Source: JAEMQF01 sp963850525 (GTDB lineage Bacteria > Pseudomonadota > Gammaproteobacteria > Burkholderiales > Burkholderiaceae_C). From it: 64,000 nucleotides of DNA. How positions within the stretch are numbered: the stretch's first letter is position 1; each line of letters starts with the position of its first letter. The notes beneath the pieces were generated by a model that ran no database searches, was not told the DNA's origin, and was given only the letters and a program-made list of their open reading frames with translations. Of the stretch, positions 33,610 through 41,380 are shown in pieces. The position numbers and the translations under genes were made by a program. The DNA is taken from assembly GCA_963850525.1 (NCBI GenBank), contig CAWKLQ010000008.1:1178001-1242000 (forward strand), given 5' to 3'.

Positions 33610-33903
33610 TCAGGCCCGGCGCTTGTGATCGGCCGGGTACTTGCGACCCACGAGAAAAGTCGCGCCGGCCGGACCGTAGCGCTCGGTGTGCGGGCAATTC
33701 GGCTCGAGCGTGAAGATCTCGCCCGCGTGCAGCGCCTGCGATTGCCCGTTCGCGCTCAGCACCAGTTCGCCCTCGAGCACCAGCGCGCGCACCTCGAAGC
33801 TGTGCGTGTGGGTGTCGACAAACTGACCCGCCGACCACTGGCGCGTCAGGACTTCCGTGAAGCCCAGTTCGGCAAGTTCGCGCTTGAATACCTCGGTGTC
33901 CAT
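33610..33903 (-). CDS. Small cupin-domain protein
   Basis: A 97-residue single-domain cupin starting at ATG 33903 (MDTEVFKRELAELGFTEV). The metal-ligand motif 1 region is 'QFVDTHTHSFEVRALVLEGEL', with two His and a Glu, and motif 2 is 'LEPNCPHTERYGPAG', with the final His. Single-domain cupins range from dioxygenases to sensory domains, so the activity is not predictable. It lies 16 nt after the DUF1080 gene in the same direction and probably shares its transcript. Confidence 0.82.
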   Translation of the reverse strand: MDTEVFKRELAELGFTEVLTRQWSAGQFVDTHTHSFEVRALVLEGELVLSANGQSQALHAGEIFTLEPNCPHTERYGPAGATFLVGRKYPADHKRRA

Positions 33904-33919
33904 TCGGGGGCGTCCGGTT

Positions 33920-34540
33920 CTACAGCGTGCGAACTTGCACCTTGCGGAATTTGATCGTGCCGGCGCCGTATTGCAGGCCGATCGGTCCGCTGGCGAAACT
34001 CGGGTCTTCGAAGTCCACGGTCGTCGCACCGTTCAACACGACGGTGATCCGCTTGCCCTTGGCGGTGATGTCGTAGGTGTTCCACTTGCCGCCCGCCTTG
34101 GGCATGTTGGCGATCGCCGCGAAGTTCACCACCGCGCCGGTGCCGTACTTCGGATCGGGCCGCTGGTCGAAGATGTTGGCCTCGTAGCAGGTCCGGTCGC
34201 CCACGTCGTAGACGTTCTGGCAGCGCATGAAGATGCCGCTGTTGGCGTTGTCGCTGGCCCAGAACTCGACGCGGATCTGGAAGTCGCCATAGGATCGCTT
34301 CGTCAGCAGGTAGCCGTTCGCCGGCCCGGTTTTGCGCTCGGCCTGGATCGCGCCGTCGCTGGCCTTCCAGTCGCCATCGCCCACCGCCATGAAATTATCC
34401 ATGCCGTTCACCCCGTCGATCAGCGTCACCCAGCCCGAATCGGCAGCGCTGCCGCCCGCTGAGGTCGCACAGCCGAACCCGCTCATTGTGGCCGCCAGGA
34501 CGCTCAGTGCGCCGGCCCAAGTCATGCTCAATCGCCTCAT
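33920..34540 (-). CDS. DUF1080 (3-keto-disaccharide hydrolase-like) lipoprotein
   Basis: A 206-residue exported protein. AGGAG precedes ATG 34540. The N terminus is a lipoprotein-type signal ending 'SGFGCATS'. The body is a concanavalin-like lectin/glucanase fold typical of DUF1080: 'VTLIDGVNGMDNFMAVGD', 'DWKASDGAIQAERK', 'FQIRVEFWASDNANSGIFMR', 'EANIFDQRPDPKYGTG', 'WNTYDITAKGKRITVVLNG' and 'GPIGLQYGAGTIKFRKVQV'. Members hydrolyse or bind oxidised sugars outside the cytoplasm. The catalytic role is inferred from family naming only. A cupin gene follows immediately. Confidence 0.85.
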   Translation of the reverse strand: MRRLSMTWAGALSVLAATMSGFGCATSAGGSAADSGWVTLIDGVNGMDNFMAVGDGDWKASDGAIQAERKTGPANGYLLTKRSYGDFQIRVEFWASDNANSGIFMRCQNVYDVGDRTCYEANIFDQRPDPKYGTGAVVNFAAIANMPKAGGKWNTYDITAKGKRITVVLNGATTVDFEDPSFASGPIGLQYGAGTIKFRKVQVRTL

Positions 34541-34592
34541 CGTCGTCTCCTGTGGTGGTGATGGGCACCGAGCATAAACCAGCGCGCGATGC

Positions 34593-35600
34593 TCACCACT
34601 TCGGCGCGATCGCCGCCGGGCCGCACAAAGTTTCGTCGATTGCCGCCTGCCCTGCCGGAGAAGGGGCAACGAAGTCGAGCGTCATGACGCCCGCCACGCC
34701 CACGCAGCTGCCCGGCCGAATCAGCACATCCTGCTCGCGCGCCACCGCCACGCCGTCGACCTGCGTGAGTTGCGCCGACAACGCTCGAAGCAGGTAACCC
34801 TGGGCGCGGCTGCGCAGTTCGAACTGGCGTCGGCTGATGAGTTTGCACGCCATCGGATCGGGCAGGACAAGCGCCACGTCGGGCAGCAGAGCGCCGTCTT
34901 GCGAGTCGCCGCGGCCGAAACTCAGCGTGTCGCGTTCGGGCAGCACGATGCGCTCGCCGGTCTCGCGCACGCGCACCTCGCTCGGGAAGTGCACCGCGTC
35001 GCGCCAATGCAAGGCAAACGACTCGACGCTGCGCGAAATGCCTTTCAAGGCCACGCTGCCGAGTGGCCGACACAGGCCGCGCTGCTGCGGGTCGAGTTGC
35101 TGGAGCAGCTCGCGCGTCAGGCGCACCTGGCCAGGCGAGGCGAGCGCGGCCAGGCGCGCGCACAGGTTGACGGCGTCGCCCGTCACCTGCGCGCCGTCGG
35201 TGAGTACCGGGCCCCAGTGCAGGCCGATGCGCAGGCACAGCTGGTGTGCGCGCGGCCGGTCGACGTTTTCCAGCGACACGCGGTTCTGCAACGCCGCCAT
35301 CGCGCGCGCCGCGGAATCGGCCGAAGAAAAAATCGCAAACGCGCCGTCGCCCGCGGTGTCGACGATGCGGCCGTCGCTGCTCGGCAGGCAGCGCTCGAGC
35401 AGATCGAAGTGCAGTTGCTGCAGGCGCCTGCCGGCTTCGTCGCCAAAATGCGCGAAGTAGGCCGTCGAATCGACGACGTCGGTGAACGCGAGCGCCGCGT
35501 TGCGTTCGAAGCGGCGCGTCAGCTCCTGCGACAGCAGGGTCTGCAGACGAATGATTTCCGTCATCGTCAGGCGCGAGGGGTCGAAGGCAGTCGTCATCAT
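34593..35600 (-). CDS. Class III adenylate/guanylate cyclase fused to a C-terminal FHA domain
   Basis: A 335-residue soluble protein (ATG 35600; 35597 possible). Residues about 20-195 form a class III cyclase domain with the metal-binding 'LAFTDVVDSTAYF', the 'GRIVDTAGDGAFAIF' region and the 'TGDAVNLCARLAALASPGQV' motif. Residues about 225-325 resemble a forkhead-associated domain: 'LSFGRGDSQD' (the GR motif), 'LVLPDPMACKLISRRQFELR' (the SRRQ/SxxH-like site) and 'VDGVAVAREQDVLIRPG'. This links cyclic nucleotide synthesis to phosphothreonine recognition. There is no membrane helix. The gene is divergent from the trans-sulfuration enzyme gene. Whether ATP or GTP is used cannot be decided here. 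Confidence 0.83.
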   Translation of the reverse strand: MMTTAFDPSRLTMTEIIRLQTLLSQELTRRFERNAALAFTDVVDSTAYFAHFGDEAGRRLQQLHFDLLERCLPSSDGRIVDTAGDGAFAIFSSADSAARAMAALQNRVSLENVDRPRAHQLCLRIGLHWGPVLTDGAQVTGDAVNLCARLAALASPGQVRLTRELLQQLDPQQRGLCRPLGSVALKGISRSVESFALHWRDAVHFPSEVRVRETGERIVLPERDTLSFGRGDSQDGALLPDVALVLPDPMACKLISRRQFELRSRAQGYLLRALSAQLTQVDGVAVAREQDVLIRPGSCVGVAGVMTLDFVAPSPAGQAAIDETLCGPAAIAPKW

Positions 35601-35644
35601 GGCGCAGCTCGAAAGAGCTGCCGATGGTAATGGAGTGATCGGGC

Positions 35645-36910
35645 ATGATCGCGAACCTCTCCTCCGGTGCACCCACAACCATGACGCCCGACCCCGACCG
35701 CCCGTTGCGCCCCGAATCTGCGTTCAGCCAGGAGACACGCTGCGCGCAAGGCGCACGCCACGCCGGCAGAGATGCGGGGGCCGACTCGGCGATCGTGCCG
35801 CCGATTCACTACAGCGCCACGTTCGCCGCCGCTGACGCGCAAGAATTTGCCGAGATGGCGAGCCAGCCGCGCCACAGCCGCTACTACACGCGCTACGGCA
35901 ATCCGCTGCACGAGCAGGTGGCTGCGCAGCTTGTCGCGCTCGAAGGCGGTGCGGCGGGAACGGATGACGCGCTCGTCACGGCCTCGGGAATGGGCGCGAT
36001 CAGCCTGGTGCTGCTCGGCCTGCTCAAGGCGGGCGACCATGTGATCGCGCAGACGAATCACTACATGGGCAGCGCCAAGCATTTTTCCGACCTGTTGCCG
36101 CGCTTTGGCGTGCGCTGCAGCCTCGTCGACCAGACGGAGCTGGGCGCCTGGGAACGCGCCTTCGAGCCGGCGACGCGCCTTGTGATGACTGAAACCCCGG
36201 TGAACCCGACCTGCGCATTGACCGACCTGAAGGCGGTGGCGGCGCTGGCTCGCGCGCGCGGCGTGCTCAGCGTCTGCGACAACACTTTCGCCAGCCCGAT
36301 CAACCAGCAGCCGCTCGCCCTGGGCGTCGACGTCGTCGTGCACAGCGCCACCAAGTACCTCGGCGGCCACCACGACCTCACCGCCGGCGCGGTGCTGGCG
36401 CGCAAAGACCTGATCGACGAGCTGTGGAAGACGCAGATCTGCCTGGGCGCCACACTCAGCCCCATGGACGCCTGGTTGCTGCTGCGCGGCATGCGCACCC
36501 TGGCGCTGCGCGTGCGCCAGCACAATGCGAGCGCCTTGGCGCTGGCGAGCTGGCTCGAGCGGCAGCCGCAGGTCGAACGCGTCTTTTACCCGGGGCTCGC
36601 ATCGCACCCCCAGCATGCCCTGGCGCAGGCGCAAATGCAGGGCTTCGGCGGCGTCATGAACATCGCGATCAACGGGGGCTATGCAGCGGCGAGCCGCTTC
36701 GTCCACGCGTTGCAGCTGCCGCGCCAGGCGGTCAGCTTGGGCGGCGTGGAGAGCCTCGTCGTGCACGCCGCGGCGATGTGGCGCGGCACGATGGACGAGG
36801 CACAGATGCGCGTGGCAGGCATCGCGCCGAACGGGGTGCGCCTGTCGGTGGGCATCGAGGGCACCGAAGACTTGCGCGCTGACCTGGCGCAGGCGCTGGC
36901 GGCAATTTGA
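35645..36910 (+). CDS. Cys/Met metabolism PLP-dependent enzyme (trans-sulfuration family)
   Basis: A 421-residue enzyme of the cystathionine gamma-synthase/beta-lyase/methionine gamma-lyase group. The PLP-binding Lys is in 'VVHSATKYLGGHHDLTAG'. Other family marks are 'YTRYGNPLHEQVAAQLVALEGG', 'ASGMGAISLVLLGLLKAGDHV', 'TETPVNPTCALTDLKAV', 'VCDNTFASPINQQPL' and the C-terminal 'RLSVGIEGTEDLRADL'. ATG 35645 has GGAG upstream; ATG 35681 is an alternative closer to the usual N terminus. The reaction within the family (beta- or gamma-elimination or replacement) cannot be fixed by eye. It is cytosolic and stands alone, ending at a strong hairpin. Confidence 0.9.
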   Translation: MIANLSSGAPTTMTPDPDRPLRPESAFSQETRCAQGARHAGRDAGADSAIVPPIHYSATFAAADAQEFAEMASQPRHSRYYTRYGNPLHEQVAAQLVALEGGAAGTDDALVTASGMGAISLVLLGLLKAGDHVIAQTNHYMGSAKHFSDLLPRFGVRCSLVDQTELGAWERAFEPATRLVMTETPVNPTCALTDLKAVAALARARGVLSVCDNTFASPINQQPLALGVDVVVHSATKYLGGHHDLTAGAVLARKDLIDELWKTQICLGATLSPMDAWLLLRGMRTLALRVRQHNASALALASWLERQPQVERVFYPGLASHPQHALAQAQMQGFGGVMNIAINGGYAAASRFVHALQLPRQAVSLGGVESLVVHAAAMWRGTMDEAQMRVAGIAPNGVRLSVGIEGTEDLRADLAQALAAI

Positions 36911-36927
36911 CGGGACCAAAACAGCAA

Positions 36928-36955
36928 CCCCTCCCGACCATGACGGGGGGAGGGG
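36928..36955. terminator. Bidirectional hairpin terminator
   Basis: CCCCTCCC (36928-36935) pairs with GGGAGGGG (36948-36955), 18 bases after the trans-sulfuration gene and facing the convergent MFS gene. A second hairpin follows at once, GGTGGC (36958-36963) with GCCACC (36968-36973). Their position indicates termination for both genes. Confidence 0.6.
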
Positions 36956-37052
36956 CGGGTGGCTGACGCCACCATTTGGAGCTCCGGAGCTAGAAGTCTC
37001 GCGGCGCAAGAAGCAAGGGTTGCTGGACAGTTTTTCGGTCGACTTCCCGCGC

Positions 37053-38246
37053 CTATCCTGTCACTGCGGCAACGCGCGTCGGCGCGGGTTCGCTCGGCAA
37101 CCACGACACGATCGCCGCCGTGCACGCCGCGATGCCCGCCATGACGAACATCAGCGTGCTGAATCCTCCGGCTTTCACGAGCGGGCCGAGCAGCCACACC
37201 GCCACCGAGCTGACGCCGATCGACACCGTCAGGCGGATGCCTGCGACGCGCGAGCGCATCCGGTCGTCGACGTAGCGCACGATCATCGCGTCGGTGAACG
37301 GAATCGCGCCGAAAATCAGGATCATGGTGAGCGCGAGCAGCGCGTAGAGCCACCACCCCTGGGCTTGCGCCGCGAGCGCGAGCAGCGGCACCTGGGCGCA
37401 GGCAATCGTCAGGTACAGGCGCTTCATCGGCATGCGGTCGATCAGCCGCCCCACGACCACTTGCGCGGTCGAGGCGAGCGCATACACCGCGGCGAGCAGC
37501 GCGCCCAGGAGCGCCGGGTCTTCGATGACGCCGTGCATGCGCTCGGTGAGCAGCTGGCCATTGCCATTCGTCGTGAAGTTGAAGAGCAGGCTCGCCGTGA
37601 CCGCGGCCGACGTCATGACGAAGAGCACACGCGCCAGCGTCGCGGCGGGCAGTTCAACGGCGCTCTTCTTGCGCCGCGCAGCCGGCGCTTCGAGTTCGTG
37701 CGGCACGACGCGTGCAAACAGAATGCCGCAAGCGATGCACACCACACCGGGAACGACGAACGCGGCGCGCCATCCCACCGCCTGCACCAGGTAGCCCGTG
37801 AGCAGCGCGGCAACGGCAATCCCCAGGTTGCCCGCTAGGCCGTTGACGCCGATCGTCGCCCCCGGATTCGCCGAATGCTGCACCAGCATCGGAATACCCA
37901 CCGGGTGGTAGATCGACGCGAAGGTGCCGAGCAGCGTCAGCGCTGCGGCCATTTGCCAGGCGTTGACCGTGAGCGCGGCGAGCAGTGCCGACGCCCCGAG
38001 GCCGAAGAAGAACACCAGCATCATCGGCCGGCGCCCCCACAAGTCACCCAGGCGCCCGGAGGGCAGCGAACCCAGGCCGAACATGATGAAGGCGCCCACC
38101 CCATAGGGCATCAGGTCTTCCCAACGCGAGAAACCGAATTCGCCGGCGATGGCTGCGACTGCGGTAGCAAAGACGAGCAGGAACAAATGGTCCAGCGCGT
38201 GCGCCACGTTGAGCAGCAAGCCGGCAGAGCGGGAGGTGTGGGGCAT
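37053..38246 (-). CDS. MFS transporter
   Basis: A 397-residue major facilitator with 12 predicted helices. The start at ATG 38246 gives 'MPHTSRSAGLLLNVAHALDHLF'; an upstream in-frame GTG at 38276 is less likely. The cytoplasmic loop motif 'LPSGRLGDLWGRRPMMLVF' lies between TM2 and TM3, and 'VGRLIDRMPMKRLYLTIAC' is the matching loop in the second half. 'FASIYHPVGIPMLVQHS' resembles the YfcJ/fosmidomycin-resistance-like group of small-molecule exporters. The substrate is unknown. The gene is convergent with the trans-sulfuration enzyme and has no partner. Confidence 0.87.
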   Translation of the reverse strand: MPHTSRSAGLLLNVAHALDHLFLLVFATAVAAIAGEFGFSRWEDLMPYGVGAFIMFGLGSLPSGRLGDLWGRRPMMLVFFFGLGASALLAALTVNAWQMAAALTLLGTFASIYHPVGIPMLVQHSANPGATIGVNGLAGNLGIAVAALLTGYLVQAVGWRAAFVVPGVVCIACGILFARVVPHELEAPAARRKKSAVELPAATLARVLFVMTSAAVTASLLFNFTTNGNGQLLTERMHGVIEDPALLGALLAAVYALASTAQVVVGRLIDRMPMKRLYLTIACAQVPLLALAAQAQGWWLYALLALTMILIFGAIPFTDAMIVRYVDDRMRSRVAGIRLTVSIGVSSVAVWLLGPLVKAGGFSTLMFVMAGIAACTAAIVSWLPSEPAPTRVAAVTG

Positions 38247-38384
38247 GGGCTGAATGCACACGATAAGCCGTGGCACGGGGGGCGTGGGGACCCCCTATTT
38301 CAGCACGCCGCTGAGGCGCAGGCCGGCGAGCGCTGTGGCTCGCCTGGCTCAGTCAGTCAAGTAGTCAGCGAGTGGGTCAGCGAA

Positions 38385-38666
38385 TCAGCTCGCCGAACGC
38401 GCCGTTTCTTCGCTGGCGGATTCGTGGCGGCACGCCGCCGCATACAGATCGCTGGCAAAGCCCGGATCGGTGTTGCGTAACTCATACGCCATGGCCCTGA
38501 CGGCCTGCACTTCACGCGCCGATATCTCTTCGGGCGTCGCCCGGCGCAGGCTCAGGAAGTCGCGCAGGACGCTCGCCGCGCCTGCCAGCCATTCGCTCGA
38601 GGCCCGAGTCGGGCGGCCGCTGTAGGTGCGCAGGCCGATACTTCCAACTGTGGTGGTTTGACTCAT
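38385..38666 (-). CDS. Small conserved protein, LysR-divergent pair member 2
   Basis: A 93-residue protein; ATG 38666 has AAGGA six bases upstream and overlaps the stop of the previous gene by four bases. It contains 'SVLRDFLSLRRATPEE' and then 'EVQAVRAMAYELRNTDPGFASDLYAAA', which resembles the 'LLNIAQRWDSIDPDLARTL' region of its neighbour. No signal peptide or membrane helix is clear. I do not recognise the family. The layout, divergent from a LysR gene over a palindrome, suggests it is a target of that regulator. Confidence 0.6.
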   Translation of the reverse strand: MSQTTTVGSIGLRTYSGRPTRASSEWLAGAASVLRDFLSLRRATPEEISAREVQAVRAMAYELRNTDPGFASDLYAAACRHESASEETARSAS

Positions 38667-38962
38667 TTGATTTCCTTGATGGTGTGTTGGGGGGTCGGGT
38701 GGCCCAGGCTCGCGACCAGGGCCGATGCGCTCACTCGCAGCGTGCGAGCCAGGTCCGGGTCGATGCTGTCCCAGCGTTGCGCGATGTTCAGCAATTCGCG
38801 CGCGGCACGGCGCTGGCCGTTCTCTTCGAGCGCTTTCCACAACGCCACCCCGGCGCCACGCAGCGTGCGCCCCGCCCAGACGGCGGCTTGACCGGCCCAC
38901 ACCGCTCCTCGAGGCGCTGTGAGAGGGATCGGGCGGAGAATCTGAATGTGCTGTGCAGACAT
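38663..38962 (-). CDS. Small conserved protein, LysR-divergent pair member 1
   Basis: A 99-residue protein starting at ATG 38962 (MSAQHIQILRPIPLTAPRG), with a weak AAAGG ribosome site. An Ala/Trp-rich amphipathic segment (VWAGQAAVWAGRTLRGAGVALWKALEE, positions about 21-47) is followed by 'RRAARELLNIAQRWDSIDPDLARTLR', which also shows up in altered form in the next gene. Small proteins with a similar 'DPxLAxxLR' ending occur in Burkholderiales near regulators, without known function. It overlaps the next gene by ATGA and is transcribed away from the LysR gene. Confidence 0.6.
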   Translation of the reverse strand: MSAQHIQILRPIPLTAPRGAVWAGQAAVWAGRTLRGAGVALWKALEENGQRRAARELLNIAQRWDSIDPDLARTLRVSASALVASLGHPTPQHTIKEIK

Positions 38963-39032
38963 GGTGAATCACCTTTCATGGTCACGGGCCGGATTCGGCT
39001 CGACAGGGCGATCCTAGGGTTTTCCCTTATCC

Positions 39033-39047
39033 TTCGGAAATTCCGAA
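39033..39047. promoter_or_regulatory. Palindromic operator candidate for the LysR regulator
   Basis: The 15-bp palindrome TTCGGAAATTCCGAA has the T-N11-A form bound by LysR-type regulators and is followed by another half-site, TCGGAATCC. It lies in the 143-nt divergent spacer, 59 bases before the LysR start, where an autoregulatory site is expected. Confidence 0.6.
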
Positions 39048-39105
39048 TCGGAATCCCGCCATCACCAAGGCAAATGGCCGAATTGCAACGAAGCGTGCCT
39101 TCATC

Positions 39106-40086
39106 ATGAACTTTTCAACGCTCGACTTGAATCTGCTGCGAGTGTTCGACACCGTGATGGTCGAACGCAATGTCACGCGTGCCGCGGCACGCTTGGCGAC
39201 CACGCAACCGTCGGTCAGCAATGCCCTGCGGCGCCTGCGCGACGCGTTGGGCGACGAGCTGTTCATTCCGGGCCCCACCGGCGTCACACCGACGGCGCAC
39301 GCCCAGGCGATGTGGCCGGCGGTGCGCGTCGCGATGGAAAGCTTGCGCAGCGTCTTCGACCCGCAGGCCTTCGACCCAACGACCGACGCGCGTTGTTTCA
39401 CGCTCGCCATGGCCGACGCCACCGCGGCAGTGCTGGTGCCGCCGATCCTGCAATCGCTGGACGAAGAATCCGCGCGCATCGAACTGCGCCTGGAGCCGCT
39501 GACGACGCGCGATCCGCGCGCCGCCCTCGAAAAGGGCGCCGCCGACGTTGCCATCGGCTTCTTTCCGGACGTCGCACGTGCCCTGGCCGCCACCGGCAGC
39601 CACAGCGATTTCGTCCTGGATCGCCTGTACGAATGCGACTACGTCTGCGCCATGCGCAATGGTCACGCACTGGCGCGCACGCCGACGCTGACGCTCGACG
39701 ACTATTGCGCCGCGCAGCACGTGCGCGTGAACTTCAGCGAGCGCCCCTTAAGCTTCGTCGACGAAGCCCTTGAACACCTGGAGCGGCCGCGGCGCGTCGT
39801 GCTCACCGTGAACAACTTTTCCACCGCCGCGCGCGTCGTGCACGAGACCAACCTGCTGGGCGTGTTTCCGCGCAGCTACGTCCCCGCGAGCGGCCTGGCG
39901 CTGACGCTGCGGCCCATGCCCCTGCCGTTGCCGCGCATCGAAGTGGCCATGCTCTGGCATCGACGCCACGAGCGCGACGCGGCGCAACGCTGGCTGCACG
40001 CCACGATCGCGCGCGTGGCCCGTCAGTTCGACGAAGGCGAGCCCGGCGACGAGGCGGTGGAGCGCGCCGGCGTCGCTTTGGCCTGA
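39106..40086 (+). CDS. LysR-family transcriptional regulator
   Basis: A 326-residue regulator. The N-terminal winged helix-turn-helix is classical (LDLNLLRVFDTVMVERNVTRAAARL, spanning about residues 6-30, then TTQPSVSNALRRLRDALGDELFI). The C-terminal effector domain begins near residue 90 with 'CFTLAMADATAAVLVPPIL', and it resembles the NodD/PcpR/SyrM-like group that often controls aromatic or lipid-related genes. The C terminus carries a short acidic tail. It is divergent from two coupled small genes, with a T-N11-A palindrome between them. The effector is unknown. Confidence 0.9.
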   Translation: MNFSTLDLNLLRVFDTVMVERNVTRAAARLATTQPSVSNALRRLRDALGDELFIPGPTGVTPTAHAQAMWPAVRVAMESLRSVFDPQAFDPTTDARCFTLAMADATAAVLVPPILQSLDEESARIELRLEPLTTRDPRAALEKGAADVAIGFFPDVARALAATGSHSDFVLDRLYECDYVCAMRNGHALARTPTLTLDDYCAAQHVRVNFSERPLSFVDEALEHLERPRRVVLTVNNFSTAARVVHETNLLGVFPRSYVPASGLALTLRPMPLPLPRIEVAMLWHRRHERDAAQRWLHATIARVARQFDEGEPGDEAVERAGVALA

Positions 40087-40161
40087 TCTGCCCAGAGTCG
40101 GGCGCGTCCGAGCCCGAGGTAGACGACAACCTGCGCCGACCGAAGCGTCTACAGTCGGCGC

Positions 40162-41343
40162 ATGATCAGCTCGCCATCGCTCGCCGACCGCGCCGACGCA
40201 CTGTTGCGCCACGCCACCGAGTCGGGCCACGTGCCCGGCGTCGTGGCGATGGCGACGAGCCGCGAGGTCACCCTCTACGAAGGCGCCTTCGGCCTGCGAG
40301 CGCTCGGGTCGGCCGCGCCGATGGCGTTGGACAGCGTCGTCTGGATCGCCTCGATGACGAAGGCCTTGACAACGACGGCGGCGCTGCAACTCGTCGAGCA
40401 GGGCAAGCTCGAGCTCGACGCGCCGGCGAGCGAGGTCGCGCCGCAACTCGCGCAGGCGCGCGTGCTCACCGGCTTCGACGCCGCCGGCCAGCCCGTCACG
40501 CGCGCGCCGAAGCGCCCGATCACGCTGCGCCATCTGCTGACCCACACCTCAGGTTTCGGCCACGAGACCTGGAGCGCCGACGTGCAGCGCGCCCAAGCCG
40601 CGTGGGGATTGCCGCGCATCGGTTCGGGGCGCAAAGCGGCGCTGCGGGTGCCGCTGCTGTTCGACCCGGGCGAGCGCTGGCAGTACGGCATCGGCATCGA
40701 CTGGTCCGGCCCCTTGATCGAAGCCGCGAGCGGCCAGACGCTGGGCGCGTACCTGCGCGAGCATGTGTTTGCACCCCTGGGCATGCACAGCACGGCGTTT
40801 CGCCTGACGCCTGAGCTGCGCAGCCGCCTCGCGAAGGTGCATCAGCGCGACCCGGATGGAAGCTTGCGCGCCATCGACTTCGAAGTCGTGCAAGGCCCGG
40901 AATTCGAACTCGGCGGGGGCGGACTCTATTCGACGGCGGGCGACTACCTCAGGTTCGTGCGCGCCATCCTGAACGAGGGCGTGCTGGAAGGGACCCGCAT
41001 CCTGCAGAGCAGCACCGTACGCGAGATGACACGCAACCAGATCGGCGCGCTGCGCGTGCAACCCCTGGCGACTGCGCTGCCGGCGCTGTCCAACGACGCC
41101 GAGTTCTTGCCCGGCGCCGACAAGACCTGGGGCCTCGGGTTTCAGATCAACGAGTCGCCCACTCGCAGCGGGCGAGCTGCCGGAGCGCTGATGTGGGCGG
41201 GCCTGGCGAATACGTTTTACTGGATCGATCCGGCGAGCGGCGTCGGTGGCGTGGTGTTGACGCAGCTGTTGCCGTTCGCCGACGCCAAGGCAGTCAGCCT
41301 CTTCGAATCTTTCGAGACGGCCATATACGCCAGCCTGCGCTGA
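40162..41343 (+). CDS. Serine hydrolase of the class C beta-lactamase / esterase family
   Basis: A 393-residue enzyme with the Ser64-x-x-Lys67 motif (SMTK) and a Tyr at 175 ('WQYGIGIDWSG') in the place of the YxN motif. 'LRHLLTHTSGFGHE' and 'FAPLGMHSTAF' are typical of this family of esterases and D-amino-acid peptidases. 'GGGGLYSTAGDYLRFVRAIL' follows. There is no signal peptide, so it is probably cytosolic and acts as an esterase rather than an antibiotic-degrading lactamase. It lies downstream of the LysR gene with a 75-nt gap and may share its transcript; its substrate is unknown. Confidence 0.87.
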   Translation: MISSPSLADRADALLRHATESGHVPGVVAMATSREVTLYEGAFGLRALGSAAPMALDSVVWIASMTKALTTTAALQLVEQGKLELDAPASEVAPQLAQARVLTGFDAAGQPVTRAPKRPITLRHLLTHTSGFGHETWSADVQRAQAAWGLPRIGSGRKAALRVPLLFDPGERWQYGIGIDWSGPLIEAASGQTLGAYLREHVFAPLGMHSTAFRLTPELRSRLAKVHQRDPDGSLRAIDFEVVQGPEFELGGGGLYSTAGDYLRFVRAILNEGVLEGTRILQSSTVREMTRNQIGALRVQPLATALPALSNDAEFLPGADKTWGLGFQINESPTRSGRAAGALMWAGLANTFYWIDPASGVGGVVLTQLLPFADAKAVSLFESFETAIYASLR

Positions 41344-41380
41344 GCCGGCGAGCCGCCCGGCGCCCGCGCAATCGCGCTTG

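Noticed and set aside
38330..38384. Short run of TCAGTCAG/GTCAGCGA-like repeats after the MFS gene region
   Set aside because: The units are irregular and few, so I regard it as low-complexity sequence rather than a functional repeat.
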